DNA of 64,000 nucleotides from Polytrichum commune (lineage: Eukaryota; Streptophyta; Polytrichopsida; Polytrichales; Polytrichaceae): positions 20,170,527 through 20,234,526 of the forward strand of contig OX485808.1 in the NCBI GenBank assembly GCA_950295325.1. Reading direction: 5' to 3'. The notes under the pieces are model-generated. The model saw nothing but the letters and a program-made list of their open reading frames with translations. It searched no databases and was not told the origin of the DNA. Below are positions 1 through 11,206 of the stretch, in pieces (position 1 is the first letter of the stretch; each line of letters begins with the position of its first letter). The translations under genes were made by a program, and so were the position numbers.

Positions 1-863
1 ATATATGTAATAAGAGAAATGACTTGTAGTGTATAGATTGTTTGTTGATTAATCCCATGTTGAGCTCACCGGATTACTTCAAGGTCTATGATCCCTATTT
101 AGGGTTTAGTTTAGATGCAAATAAAAATCTCATGGCTATAAAATAGTACTCAATGTTTTTTACCCCTCCCTCCCCCAGTGTGCCCTCTCCCTTGGTAGGT
201 GTTGTGAACATTCACCCACCCAAGATGTGATAACGTTTGGGTAGGTTAAATGAGCTATCAATCAAGGTGCAACTCACGTACCTATTGATATCACTATCTC
301 GGTAAATCAAAGATATTTTCACACGTAGTCACTATTGGAAGTAAAAGAGAGAGAAGGGAATGGACCCATTGTGTGGTAAATAGCTATGGTAGAATCCTTT
401 CCATTTTAGCTCTATTACATTCTATCGATAGAAATGGTTTTTGAAATTTCAATATACTACCATATTTGTATTCAAACCTACGCTCCACAACACAAACTTG
501 TCAAGGATTATGCATGTTCTATCTTGTAAATTGCAACATTTGGATATTAGTATAATCCATTCTTTTGGCTTGAAAGTCTCAGTTTTGGCAAATTTCATGT
601 TGAATTTTTGGCCCTTCTTGTATTTGGTTATTGGGGTAGCTCCAATAAAACGGACTTTGGGTTGCTTTTGACCCAAGGTATATGAGTGTCAAGTACACTA
701 TTTGCACAAGAGTAACCTAAATTGTCTACCACCCTCAAATGTCATTTCCGGTAATTCTCAACATGACATTAGTAGTCAACATAAGAATTTTTGTGAATGT
801 TTTCTTATACTTTGTGTTAAGAGTGAGAGACCAGTACACTAAATAAGTTCATTAGTGTGACAA
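1..863. other. Gene-free AT-rich sequence
   Basis: No open frame here resembles a known protein. The overlapping short ORFs at 441-676 on both strands are low-complexity AT-driven frames. A short run at 834-854 starts CACTAAAT and ends TTAGTG, like the ends of the TA-flanked elements described below, but it is only about 21 bases long and may be a remnant or chance. Confidence 0.5.
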
Positions 864-1081
864 CACTGACTATCCCAATTAGTGTGTGTTACTATTCGGA
901 ATTACAAAGTACTATAATCATTTAATGAAATTGTAATATGTTATTAAGCAAAGTAATTTTCTGTTCTATAATGTCTACACAACCCATCAAACTTTCGTCA
1001 ATGAAAAATGAAATTTTGAGTAAGATGTTATTGCACTGGATAACTCCAAATAATAACACGTGCTAATTGGGATAATCAGTG
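864..1081. mobile_element. 218-bp TA-flanked MITE, copy 1
   Basis: The left end begins CACTGACTATCCCAATTAGT. The right end, read in reverse complement, begins CACTGATTATCCCAATTAGC. The terminal inverted repeats extend about 40 bp, into a subterminal TTACTATTYGGARTTA motif. TA follows the right end; the left flank is AA, probably a mutated TA. The element has no coding capacity. Two further copies at 21,112 and 30,876 have exactly the same length. A non-autonomous DNA transposon is the natural reading; its superfamily is uncertain. Confidence 0.82.
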
Positions 1082-1083
1082 TA

Positions 1084-2103
1084 GCACTAATTTCATTAAA
1101 ATTCCATTATTAGGAATAACACTTACTTTAATGTGATAGTAATTGTAACATTAGACCAAAATTATTAGAAATAAATAAATAAATCATTGCAATAAGCAAG
1201 TAAGAAGACACACTCGCACAACCCCATGTGTCAAAAAGTGAAATTGATTGTATCTCAGTAACTTGAGACTGCAAGTTAACACGGTATGTCACTCTATTCA
1301 AAATGCCACACTAATGATCCTATTCGATGTAGAGGAGTTTGAAGTGAGGTAGCAACTTAAGCTTGGTCCTTCACATCATGTGACATTTGTGCATCTGTCA
1401 CATTTTATATATATATATATATATAAAGTTTGAAATCAATCTTGCATGTCGCAAGAAAAGTGAAAAGGAAAAAATTCCCATTACATGGAAAAGCTTTAAG
1501 AAAATTTATTATTAAAAAAACCTATTCACCTCTTTGGGTTGTACATTGGGTCCCATAACAATGTGTTGTATATCCCACAATTATGTGTAGACAATGTTGT
1601 ATCCCATAAATTTGTAAGCCCTTCAAGTTCACAATGATGTGGGACAATACTCAGCTTTGCACGTGTAAGGGACACCCAACTAAACCTTGAAATTCAATTT
1701 GAGTTTGCTTTGAGTTTTCAATCTCTAAGTGCAATTTGGACCAAATGTGCTCATGAAAAATATATATATATATCACATCAAAGCTTTTATAATGAAGTGT
1801 AGGTAGTAGGTATGAAATGGAATAAATCCGTCAAGACAACTATAATTTCATAGCGAAAACATCAATCTTTATGACTCGTATTTTGTAGCTTATGGGATTT
1901 ATGGGCACCTGATTTGCAATACATACAAGCCTAGGTGGGTCATTACACCACTTAGACAATTGCAAATGTTCCTTTTAATAGCCAATGTATCTCTAAAATC
2001 ATTGTGGGCTTTAAAATTGAACCAACTAGAGGTGGGCCACATCAACACTTAGCAACTTTATACTTTGGTAGCCCAAAAATCTAAGGTAGCAACACCTTAA
2101 ACC
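1084..2103. other. Gene-free stretch with AT microsatellites
   Basis: Nothing coding is recognised. It holds (AT)n runs near 1,406-1,426 and 1,759-1,772. No RNA gene, long inverted repeat or conserved protein fragment was seen. Confidence 0.45.
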
Positions 2104-2475
2104 AATAACTTAAGGTATTTAGCATTCATGTGGTAGATGTATGAGTTGAAAAATAATATTCCCAAGTAGGGGAAAAAGAGATATAGATAGATAGATAGAT
2201 AGATAGATCATGCAAGTCCCCCCCCCCCCTCCCATTATTGAAATAAATACAAATCTTTGAAGTGAAATTGTGTTGTCAACCAAATCCGTTGGGGGGAGTA
2301 TGATGTCCACATGATGAACATTCTCATAATCAATATCACAAGTTGTTGACAAGAGAAGGTAGAGTTTTGGCCAATGGATGAACTCATCCATCACCTATGA
2401 CAATATTTTTAAATTTATTCTTTGAAAGTGTCATCCAAGAAGTTACCATAGTGACATAAAATATCATATTTATTG
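2104..2475 (-). mobile_element. Decayed relative of the 19,338 MITE
   Basis: Read in reverse complement, 2,340-2,475 follows the left half of the element at 19,338 closely. It shares the TGTCACTATGG block, a TTGGATGACACTTT block and a GATGAGTTCATCCATTGGCC block in the same order. The end at 2,475 reads CAATAAATATG in reverse complement and is followed by TA. The left boundary is approximate because that end has decayed. A (GATA)n run at 2,182-2,208 and a 12-C run at 2,218-2,229 interrupt it. Confidence 0.6.
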
Positions 2476-2580
2476 TAATTCTTTAGATAAGTGGAGTGCA
2501 ATGGACTCTATAAGATGACAATCAATATGACACATGAATTGCCAATTGGTATAAAGAATCAATAGCCCATCCACATTTAT

Positions 2581-2703
2581 TGGTGCAGGCCATCAGTGAA
2601 CAATTACTATCAACAGGGCCCACTTTTAGAGTTAGTTTAGCCAGTGAGAGCCACTGGATGCAACCAGTGCTAGTACTCACCATTCACTGGTGGCCCGCAC
2701 CAG
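2581..2703. mobile_element. Short terminal-inverted-repeat element
   Basis: The left end TGGTGCAGGCCATCAGTGAA and the reverse complement of the right end, TGGTGCGGGCCACCAGTGAA, match at 18 of 20 positions. The interior is about 80 bp and non-coding. A related, truncated copy lies at 7,485-7,590, sharing the GGCCCACTTTTAG block. No target-site duplication was certain, so the superfamily is not assigned. Confidence 0.65.
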
Positions 2704-2706
2704 TAA

Positions 2707-3450
2707 GTGTGGGTGCGCTATAAGACTACATATTATTACTATCTAAAATAGGGTAAAAAACCTAACTCCAATAAAGTTGTAAAGGGGACATTCCAACACA
2801 AAGTATGCTCCTTTTTTACCACATTCTAAGACCAAAAGTGAGACTAAAAGTGAGACCAAAAGTGAGATTTTTTTAAAGTGTAGAAATTGAGAAATGTGAA
2901 TCTACGACTACCGTACATCACTACCCCTCATATAACGGTAGTGAGAGGTCATCTAACTACTCTACACATTGTGTAGAGTTCAATTAAACATAATATAACT
3001 TTAAACTTTGTACGAATTCTAAACATGTAAGCTATACATAATGTTATGTTACTAGAGAATACGTGCTTGGTTTATTGGAGTTGTCAAAGTAGTATGTTCT
3101 CGTGAATATCATGTTAAAAAATAGTGAATAGGTACATTATACACGTGATTTAACTACCTTGACTTGTCATGCCAAACTTCAAATATGGATTGTCAAATAT
3201 ATGTCAATCAAACTAGGAGATTGGTTGATTAGGCATGGATAAGTTCTTCAGTTACATCTATATGTATTTGAAATTTCAAATACCACATGTCACAAATTTG
3301 CTTATGAGTGTCAATCAACTAAATTTGTCGTGTGTCACTTGACATGCATAATTTCTTATTTTGCATGCATATGGATGTCAAATGTCATGTGACGTGCAAA
3401 ACTTTGTCAAAATTACACATTGCCTTCCTAGCACTAGAGTTCCAATGCAA
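2707..3450. other. Gene-free stretch
   Basis: AT-rich with no protein resemblance. A weak pair of matching words (ACTCCAATAAA near 2,766 and its reverse complement near 3,070) is too short to call an element. Confidence 0.4.
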
Positions 3451-3454
3451 CCCC

Positions 3455-3640
3455 TATAGTCAACCTAATCATAGTGGGGGTATCAAGGTGAACCGGATAT
3501 ATTTTCACCAACCACGTGGTAGCCTAGAGGCTTCTCCCATGAGAGATATTGTAGGCGCACTTTCAAGGTGTTCACCATTGAAAGAAGGCATCAGTCTTCC
3601 AGGGCCATCTCATTTTTGTGATGCCCATATTGGGATTACA
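3455..3640 (+). repeat. Dispersed repeat, second copy at 63.6 kb
   Basis: The segment reading ATAGTGGGGGTATCAAGGTG and what follows (TTTTCACCAACCACGTGG, CCTAGAGGCTTCT) aligns in the same orientation with 63,650-63,830 (ATAGTGAGGGAATTCAAGTG, TTTTCAACCAATCATGTGG, CCTAGGGGCTTGT). Both are frame-broken, with no recognised coding content. The family continues into the 4.6-5.6 kb block. Confidence 0.6.
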
Positions 3641-4640
3641 TATACACTTAGGGTGTGTTTACATGACCGCTATTTTCTAAATTCCTTCATTGGTTGAGAG
3701 GAGTTTCAGTCCCCCTTCGCTTCACACAAAGTCACCAAATGTAAGATTAACCATGTTTGAACATGGTTGAGAAAGTAGCGTGCAATCCTAAATTTATAAA
3801 AATGGATAATGATTGGTGATCACCCAGATTTTGCAAAGAGACCACTCAATTAGGTTGTCTCAACAACAAATGAAGGTGACCACTAGGAAAAAAAAAACAC
3901 CATAGTCACAGTCCCACAAATTAAATTTAAAATTAAAGAAATGATCGTTATACTGAAATTAAAACTTCTATAAATTATTTTTTAGGGAGGTGGAATGTTT
4001 TATGTTGCAAAAATGTCATCTCTCTCCATCTTGTTGTTTGAAGGCCTTGGCCTTTCTTTTTTTCTGTTGAGGCAATTGAAACATTTATTTCAATGAAGGC
4101 CTTGGCCTTGATTGTGAGCCCCTTTGCCCCCGTCCCCCCCCCCCCCCCCCCCAAAAAAGAAGCTTTGGCATCGATCGGTTGGGCTTTGAGATTTCGTTTT
4201 TGTTTATTAAATTTGCCATTTGTTCACAAGGGGATTTGAAATCCATCCACTAACTCCCTTCCAATATGCTCATGAGCATCTCTCACTAACATCACTAGAA
4301 CATGGAGTTTTTCTTTTGCGTTCATTGTCATCAAAGTTTTGTTTTTAGACACATCTAGAACCCATACAGCTTTATGGCTTCTATTCGGCAAATGTCATTT
4401 TTTAACCATCTTTTTTGGCAGGTCTTGTTACCTTGAATGCACATTCAATGTTGCCCCTTTTCGAGTTTCATTAAGAACACCACGTCCCGGTCTAATTAAG
4501 TATGCTTTCACACTACATTCCCGTGAGCAAGGCTTTTAGATAATGATGTGAATTCCTCCTAGCTAGTCATGTCTTCGAACCGCCAACCATTTCCACGAGA
4601 TATTTCAAACCGTTTTTTTTTTCTTACGGCCCTTTTGGTC
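3641..4640. other. Gene-free stretch with 19-C homopolymer
   Basis: No coding or RNA feature is recognised. A pure run of 19 C lies at 4,134-4,152, followed by A6. Confidence 0.45.
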
Positions 4641-4644
4641 ATAT

Positions 4645-5490
4645 GTGTCAAACCTTCAACTTCCCAATCAACCCAGTTATGGTTGATGGATGATTTCTTC
4701 CCTACATTAACCCACCTAACTCATTCATCCAAAGTCAAAATACCTATAAACATCAAGCCAACATGGATATCTACCCATAGACACATGAGCCATGCAATTT
4801 GTAGACGATTAGAATGTGTAAACATGTGTAACAAACTGGGAACTGGTCATGTTTTTGTTGTGTTAGGAGATCATGTTAGGGTGTTGCCTCCAATCAATAG
4901 TTGTCACTTCAATTCAAAATTTGCATAAACATCAAAGATGTTTATTAAGGTAAAAGTGAAATATTTTGTGAAGTTCATGTAAAAATTGCCTTTGTGTTCA
5001 CATGGACTGTTCAATTTAACATTAGACACTCTCAAAACTTTCAGGATTTCTTGTGCATATATGTGGTAAGAATTTATGGGCAAATCTACATACTCCAAAT
5101 GCAAATGTGATTAGCCTCTGGTGGTTTGCACATTTTGGGATGGGAACTTGTGGAGATGCTCAACTATTGAGTAGTTCCCACCTAGTGGATCACACAAGCA
5201 TTCTACTCATTTTCCAAGGTGAATTTGATTGGTCCCCAAGGTCTTTCGGGGGGGGGGGGGAGGGATAACTTGTGCATCACTTTCAATTGCTATAACCTGA
5301 AATCCCAAGGGTCATTCATGCCATTTCCCCCCCCCCCCCCCCTCATTATAGCTCGTCTTCCATGATTCAAGATCCTACAGACAAATCTCATAGTAACCTC
5401 AAATCTTGTCCATGAGAATTCCTCCACAACCAACAATGAGTGAACTGCACTCAAAACAACCCCCTTTCATAAGCTTGGAAGTTAAGGGTT
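4645..5490 (+). repeat. Dispersed repeat, inverted copy at 41.6-42.45 kb
   Basis: The reverse complement of about 41,630-42,450 follows this block over its whole length. Shared landmarks are GATGGATGATTT, ACATCAAG with ATGGATATC, TGTTCAATTT, TGGTTTGCACATTTTGGGAT, TGGATCACA and CCACAACCAACA. Frames are broken in both copies. The interval contains G13 (5,248-5,260) and C16 (5,327-5,342) runs. It is probably an old retroelement or long repeat of unknown class; no conserved domain was seen. Confidence 0.65.
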
Positions 5491-7423
5491 CCACCAACTC
5501 GAAAACGAAACACCACCATAGTCCACTTTCAATGGCCAACGTCGGGGTCATCTTCCACTCTCTTCTTCATTCGATCATCACCACACTAAAACCTCTTAGA
5601 CTCGAAGACGAACGCAACCTCCAATGTCAATAATCATTAAGGATCGGAGGAGCCCGTCTATTTGGTGAAACACCGAGAAAATATGACCACACGACACATG
5701 CATACTTGTTGGTTTATTACACGATGAGAAACGTTCATCAAGGTTATTTTTCTTGTGCGTTTTGAGAGGGGGGGGGGGGGGGAGACGACTTGCTACAGAT
5801 CAGGTGCTTTGACATTCTGATAAGAGACTGTAGCTGCCCTACATATATACACCTAGGCTCCTCCTTATATGATGGTGAGTGAGGACCCAATTAATATGTA
5901 ATAAGGAGGCCTAATAATATACTACTCCATTCAAGCTCTTCCCCACCTAATTGGGGATTAGTCTTCTACTAGCTAGCTAGCCCTAGAGGAGCCATGAAGA
6001 AGAATAAGATAAATCTAGTTTAATAATAAGCCAGCCTCCCATGACCCATCCTCCTAGGTTGGAACTTGGGCATTAAAGTAAGCCCTAATGCCACCCTATG
6101 GAGTGCTATGGAAGCTAGCATATAAGCTAGCAGCCACAACATTGTGAGGGGTTTGGGGTCTTTGTGTGGGCCTTCCCAGATATAGGGCAGATGGGTGTGA
6201 GATTTGCCTTGTGGACATGGGGCCCATTTTGGGAGATGAAGGCATATAATAAGGAGCCCTAGGATTAACATATCCTATATTTAGCACCAAATCTTTAACT
6301 ACAAGATCTTGTGTCGGCTTGGGTGTTAAATCTATTCATTGATTCCATGAGGTGCTTTTGGGCTATTGGCCCTAGGGCCTAGAGGATGATGTCATCGCCT
6401 TGTTATACACACACTATAATAGTAAGCATTGTCAACCCCTAAATGCATGGTTACATGGACATTTTGGTATATATCCGGCTTTCTTTTACTCTATTTTGGG
6501 GGATCGGGCATGTGATGGTAAGCCAACGCCATCAATGAATTAAGAACCAATAATAACGTGCCCACTTCAACCGTGGGGGGGGGGGGGGGAGAGTGGGGCC
6601 CATTGAATGCGTTACCTACACCGCCACGTAGTAAAAAAATAACAAAGCCATGACCCCGCCAAGGACAACCCACCACGGCCACCAACCGAGGACGGACCGA
6701 GCGACAAGCTACCTACACTACATTACGAGGTGTTTTGAGCTCCAAGGCTTCGACCAAACGTGGGGGAACTAGAGGTGTTCTTTGTTGACCCGCTTTCGAA
6801 AACGTCTTAGCTGGGGTCCTGGTAAAACGAAGATCCAAGCGTTTTGGAGTCATTGTATCCCAACAACTGGCTGTTCAAATTGTTTGGCATTGTTGTGTGT
6901 CCAGTTTACACAAGTTAAATCTAAGTTTCAACGCATTAGGAAAAATCCATAAACTTCGAATGTGAGAATTTTGTCTAAAACCTCAAAAGTGACCATATCT
7001 GACATTATATCATTTACTATTTGCATCATTCCATTTGGAACATGCATACATGTAAACCGAATTACAAAGACATTTGAGCTTGTAGAAATGACCTCAACTC
7101 AAATACATACTATTTACATATAATCACCTTCGTAACGTGCAATTTATTTACTTTATTTTCTTCTAAATAAAGGTTGTGACAACTATGTAAGATTTGTTCA
7201 TATATTTCAAGACTTGTTAGGCATTTGTACAAATCGTCATGTATCTCATATATAGACCCCCTGGCCCTTAAAGGGTCGACCAATTCTAACAATGGACCAT
7301 TCCCAAAAAACTTTATGAACTTTCAATGATTCTTTAGATTTTCATATTCTACATTGCTAATACATAATCATACAAGCTAATGAATATTTTCACTTCATAT
7401 ATTCGATAGAGGTTAACCTTGCA
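5491..7423. other. Gene-free stretch with G15 tracts
   Basis: No gene recognised. It includes 15-G runs at 5,768-5,782 and 6,575-6,589. The start (about 5,490-5,540, CCAACTCGAAAACG) resembles 63,845-63,880, so the dispersed repeat extends a little beyond 5,490. The remainder is unassigned. Confidence 0.4.
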
Positions 7424-7485
7424 CGCAATCTCACAATCTCACAATCACCTCCATGACTGTGAGATTGTGAGATTGTGAGATTGCG
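7424..7485. repeat. Perfect 23-bp inverted repeat (hairpin)
   Basis: Bases 7,424-7,446 and 7,463-7,485 are exact reverse complements separated by 16 bases. Each arm is itself made of CAATCTCA units, so the arm is a short tandem repeat facing its own mirror copy. It adjoins a truncated copy of the element seen at 2,581 (starting near 7,485) and takes the place of that element's left end. Confidence 0.8.
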
Positions 7486-7590
7486 GGCCATCAATGAACG
7501 GTTCCTACCAGCATGGCCCACTTTTAGGGTTGGTTTAGCCAATGAGAGCTAGTGAATATAACTAGTGATGGTAGTGTTGTTTAGTTGCTT
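7485..7590. mobile_element. Truncated copy of the 2,581 short TIR element
   Basis: The words GGCCATCAATGAA, GGCCCACTTTTAGGGTTGGT and TTTAGCCAATGAGAGC match the left and middle parts of the element at 2,581-2,703. The right terminal repeat is not found. Confidence 0.55.
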
Positions 7591-8629
7591 ATCAAACTGG
7601 GTACTTCACTACCGAGTTTTCTTTTATTAAAAAGTTGGAGACTTTGTTATTTTGCGAGATTTTCTTTGTTAAGTTTGAAACTATAAAAACAAGCAATAAC
7701 TATCGAAAAACTATAAAAACCGAGAAATTTCCATGGTCCCACTCAATGGTCCAACTTCCATGGTCCAACTTCTTAAAAAAACCAATTTACAAAGCCTTTG
7801 GGTCCCTCACTAGGTGTAAACCGAATGTGGATCAAGAGGAATGACCATGCACCAAAATATGAATGTGCTGGTTTTTTTTATATATATCCAAAAATAGCAG
7901 TTTAGGACAAAATTCAAATTTGACCGTTCTTTTGTCCTCTCTTGTCTTCATCTTCTCTTCCCCCAAAAAAATCATCAAAAGCTTATTATGCCATTGTTTC
8001 TTTGTCATGAGCCCTTGCCTTTTTCTACCATAGCACCACTTTTGCCTCTCCCACCGCAAAACCCGTTGGACCATGTCATTGGATAATGTAGGCCTCAAAA
8101 TATGTCTTTTGATGACCTCGAACTCGATGGTCACTCTAACATTTTTTCCTTGATGTAAACCGAAGTGGTCCTGGGACGAGTTCAACATCCAATCATGGAT
8201 TTTACAAGGCCTTGGGACGACCTCATGGTCCATGGTTTAATAAGCAACCCATCATACCTTTAAGGCTAAAGGTTACCTCTCCATTTTGACCTCGGAAATG
8301 AATACTCAGAAAGATAGCAATTTCCAATATGCGACTATGAAGTACTATACATAATAAACCGTCAACAAAGCCAAAGGTTAGCTCATTTCCAACTTTTTCA
8401 ATAATTTGTGAACAACTACCCTCTTCATATTGGAACAGGAGTATCACTATTTAGCAAGAAAATTTCAAGAGGAAATTAAGGATACCTATCATGACCTTCC
8501 TAACGCCTCTTATTTGGGCGAATCGTCATCCATAAGCCCGTTTATGACCTCTCTACAAAGTTCAGGGTTCAGGGTTTAGCATTCAAACATTATTTGTAGT
8601 ATTATCAAAGTAGATAAGCCTAATATATA
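7591..8629. other. Gene-free stretch
   Basis: Minus-strand open frames at 7,832-8,233 (133 codons) and 8,223-8,447 overlap each other and show no recognisable domain, conserved motif or splice structure. I treat them as non-coding. Confidence 0.35.
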
Positions 8630-9196
8630 CTCCCTCCGTTTCATATCAAAAGTTACGTTTGGACATAATTTGCGTTACGAAACAAAAGATACGTTTGGTG
8701 AAATTTCTTTCAAACTTCGTCAAACGAATTGGAATGTTGCTATAAACAATGTAAATGTTGTTGCTGATGAACTACCAAGTTAATCAACTAACAATTTACA
8801 CTTATTTAACAATTGATATTAGACTCGACCTAAACCCAAACATCAACACGGTTTTCAACTCCGTGAGCATCACCGTCAACATCGATTTCATCAGAAATGG
8901 ACATCGCCATGCCGTTTCTTCTCAAAAACCCTAACCCTAAACACAAACCTTAAGGAGCACAAGTCTCAACCTCACTACTCATTAGCAAATGAGCTTCGGT
9001 GCCATCCGCCCAAAATGACGGGCTTCCAATGAAATTGGCGTTAAAAAAAATTTGATGTATTTTTGGACACCCCTAGCTCACCGGAAAGTGCTTAGTGAGA
9101 GCTATACAACGCACACAATTTCATGCTAAAAATGCGAAAATGACCTTAATCCCACATATTTAGTGAAACGTAACTTTTGATATGAAATGGAGGGAG
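8630..9196. mobile_element. Stowaway-like MITE (Tc1/mariner type)
   Basis: The element is 567 bp. Its left end CTCCCTCCGTTTCATATCAA and the reverse complement of its right end, CTCCCTCCATTTCATATCAA, begin a terminal inverted repeat that matches at 30 of the first 31 positions. TA dinucleotides flank both ends (8,628-8,629 and 9,197-9,198). The CTCCCTCCGT start and TA duplication are the hallmarks of Stowaway MITEs. The interior is non-coding and includes a telomere-like ACCCTAAACCC-type word near 8,927-8,941. Confidence 0.93.
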
Positions 9197-9198
9197 TA

Positions 9199-10364
9199 CA
9201 TCAACTAGCAATGAAGCATCAAAGGTCTTCACATGCCTGCCACCGATCTCGGAATGGCCCTTTGACCGATGGGCGTTTGGTCATTAACATTACGAACAAG
9301 TGCTTTATTCACGCCAGCCTTGAAAGAGGTCCAAAGTTTCTATCTATCTAGATAAGCCTAGTATGGTTATTGCAATTATTTGAAAACACATACTTTTGTG
9401 TCTAATGCAATAAGTTTATGCCACTAAAAGGTCAACGCCCTCTCAATAATGGACAACAAGAACATGTGTTTTTTGCTTTAAGAGATTGGCCCATGTGTTC
9501 AAAATTTGTTAATTGTTGCAGGCTCAATAGCCAACTTACTTGGGTGTCCCACTAGAAAATGTGGTGTGATAAAATACGGGGTCTTATTTAATGTTTCAAA
9601 GTAAATGTTATTGAGGTCTTAGAGAAAATTAGATTAGAAATCCATTTTTAGAACATAATAGGAATATTACAAAAATTACTCGTCAATTATACATAATATC
9701 CCATGAACATGCACATCGCTTCATAGTCCCCATACAATACGTCTTTATTGCAAGTAGTTTGAATCTCTGCAAGGGAGTGGACCCCTCCCCCCCACCCCAA
9801 ACACTTGTGAATTTAATGCCACACCATATGAAACAAAGAGTGTAGCCTCAAAGGAACAAGGTTGTGAATAATTGACAAAAATTGAACATGCTCATTGAGT
9901 GGCATGATATTCAATTGCACCTTCTATACCTATTATTATGGCATGGTTTATATTTTCATACCACGATAATTTTGGTCAATGTAGTTTTTCTTGACCCGCG
10001 CCATTTTTGAGCCCACAATCTTATATGTTTACCTTGAAGATTAAAGCTAGAGTGGAGGAGTTGCTCTCATTAGGATTTGAGAATCGAGGGTCTAGGTTTT
10101 GAAACCATGGACCTTACATTTTAAATGTTAGAGCCTTTTCTTACTCAAAGGATTCTAGGATTGTAGAATATAGGAAGGAGTTTTTGCAAAAACGGTGACA
10201 AGTCATTCCCAAATATACATGTCAATCACCAAGTGATTTTTCCCCCTTTTTGTGACGGATATTATTTTTGAGTTGTCTTTCAAATGACATGCCAAGTTGG
10301 AATATCTTGATTTTTACTGGTTTTGTTGAGTTTTGATGGGTGCAAATTCCAACCAAGCAAGTAA
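9199..10364. other. Gene-free stretch
   Basis: AT-rich, with no protein resemblance, RNA gene or terminal-inverted-repeat pair detected by eye. Confidence 0.45.
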
Positions 10365-10704
10365 GGGGCACTTCACACATGAGATTGGAGGTTTGTGACC
10401 ATTGCATTCTAAAATCTCTCATTGGTCAAAAAGGCCAAGACTGTCCAAGTTCACTTCACACTAGAAGGTGAAGGTCTAAGGGCCCAATAACTTCTCATGA
10501 AAGAAAAGTCTAGATGCATTACTACATGGCAAACTATTTACAATGTTTCAGGGTATGCCATAATTTTGGTAAGGCCCACCTCCAAGAGGTAGGCCTAACA
10601 CAAATTCCAGTAGACCGTGTTGATGGTGTGGCCTTTGGATGAGAACGAAGGACCCTCCCAATTACATGGTCACAGCCCTTGGGCGTTTGTGTGTGAAGTG
10701 GTCC
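10365..10704 (-). mobile_element. PIF/Harbinger (Tourist-like) MITE, deleted copy
   Basis: This 340-bp copy begins GGGGCACTTCACACATGAG and ends with GTGTGAAGTGGTCC. TAA flanks both sides (10,362-10,364 and 10,705-10,707). It shares internal blocks with the next copy (CTCCAAGAGGTAGGCCTAACACAAA, in part) but is shorter, so it looks like an internal deletion derivative. Its right TAA is also the left TAA of the neighbouring copy. Confidence 0.8.
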
Positions 10705-10707
10705 TAA

Positions 10708-11206
10708 GGGCCACTTCACACACGAGATTGAGAGCCCATCAACATGACACTTCAAGCACTCTCATTAGTGGAAAAGGCGGAGTTAGTCCAAGTTCGTTTC
10801 ACACCACACTTGAGGGACCAGAGGAGTATGTGACTGCAAGATGGGTGTAAAGTCTACATGGATTCCTACATGGCATCGAATGGGTCATGTTTCGTGGTCA
10901 CTTGGATTGTTTTCAAAAACCACCTCTTGGAGGTACGCTTAACACAAAACTAGGAGACCATGGCACTCTTAACCCTCGCAACCGTTGATTTATTCTATTA
11001 TATCATGTGTGAGGACCCACATGAACAAACATTCATTGGAATAGCATTCAGTTGAGGACCCGGTCACATATGACTTCACACTACGCTTGAGGATCCGTGA
11101 CCACACTACATGATTTTGGAGGTGTGTTGAGACGGCCTTTGGACACTTTCTTTTGGCCTCTCACAATTTCATGGTCACGGCTCTTGGCTCGTGTGTGAAG
11201 TGGCCC
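10708..11206 (-). mobile_element. PIF/Harbinger (Tourist-like) MITE
   Basis: The element is 499 bp. The left end is GGGCCACTTCACACACGAG, and the right end in reverse complement is the same 19 bases. The left flank is TAA and the right flank TAG (a probable mutated TAA). The 3-bp TAA/TTA duplication and GGGCC start are typical of Tourist-like MITEs. An opposite-orientation copy of 511 bp lies at 40,763. Confidence 0.88.

Noticed and set aside
2764-3085. TIR element with ACTCCAATAAA ends
   Set aside because: Only 11-12 bases match, with no target duplication or further copy.
7832-8447. Two overlapping minus-strand frames (133 and 74 codons)
   Set aside because: They overlap in different frames without a shared motif and lie in AT-rich repeat-like DNA.
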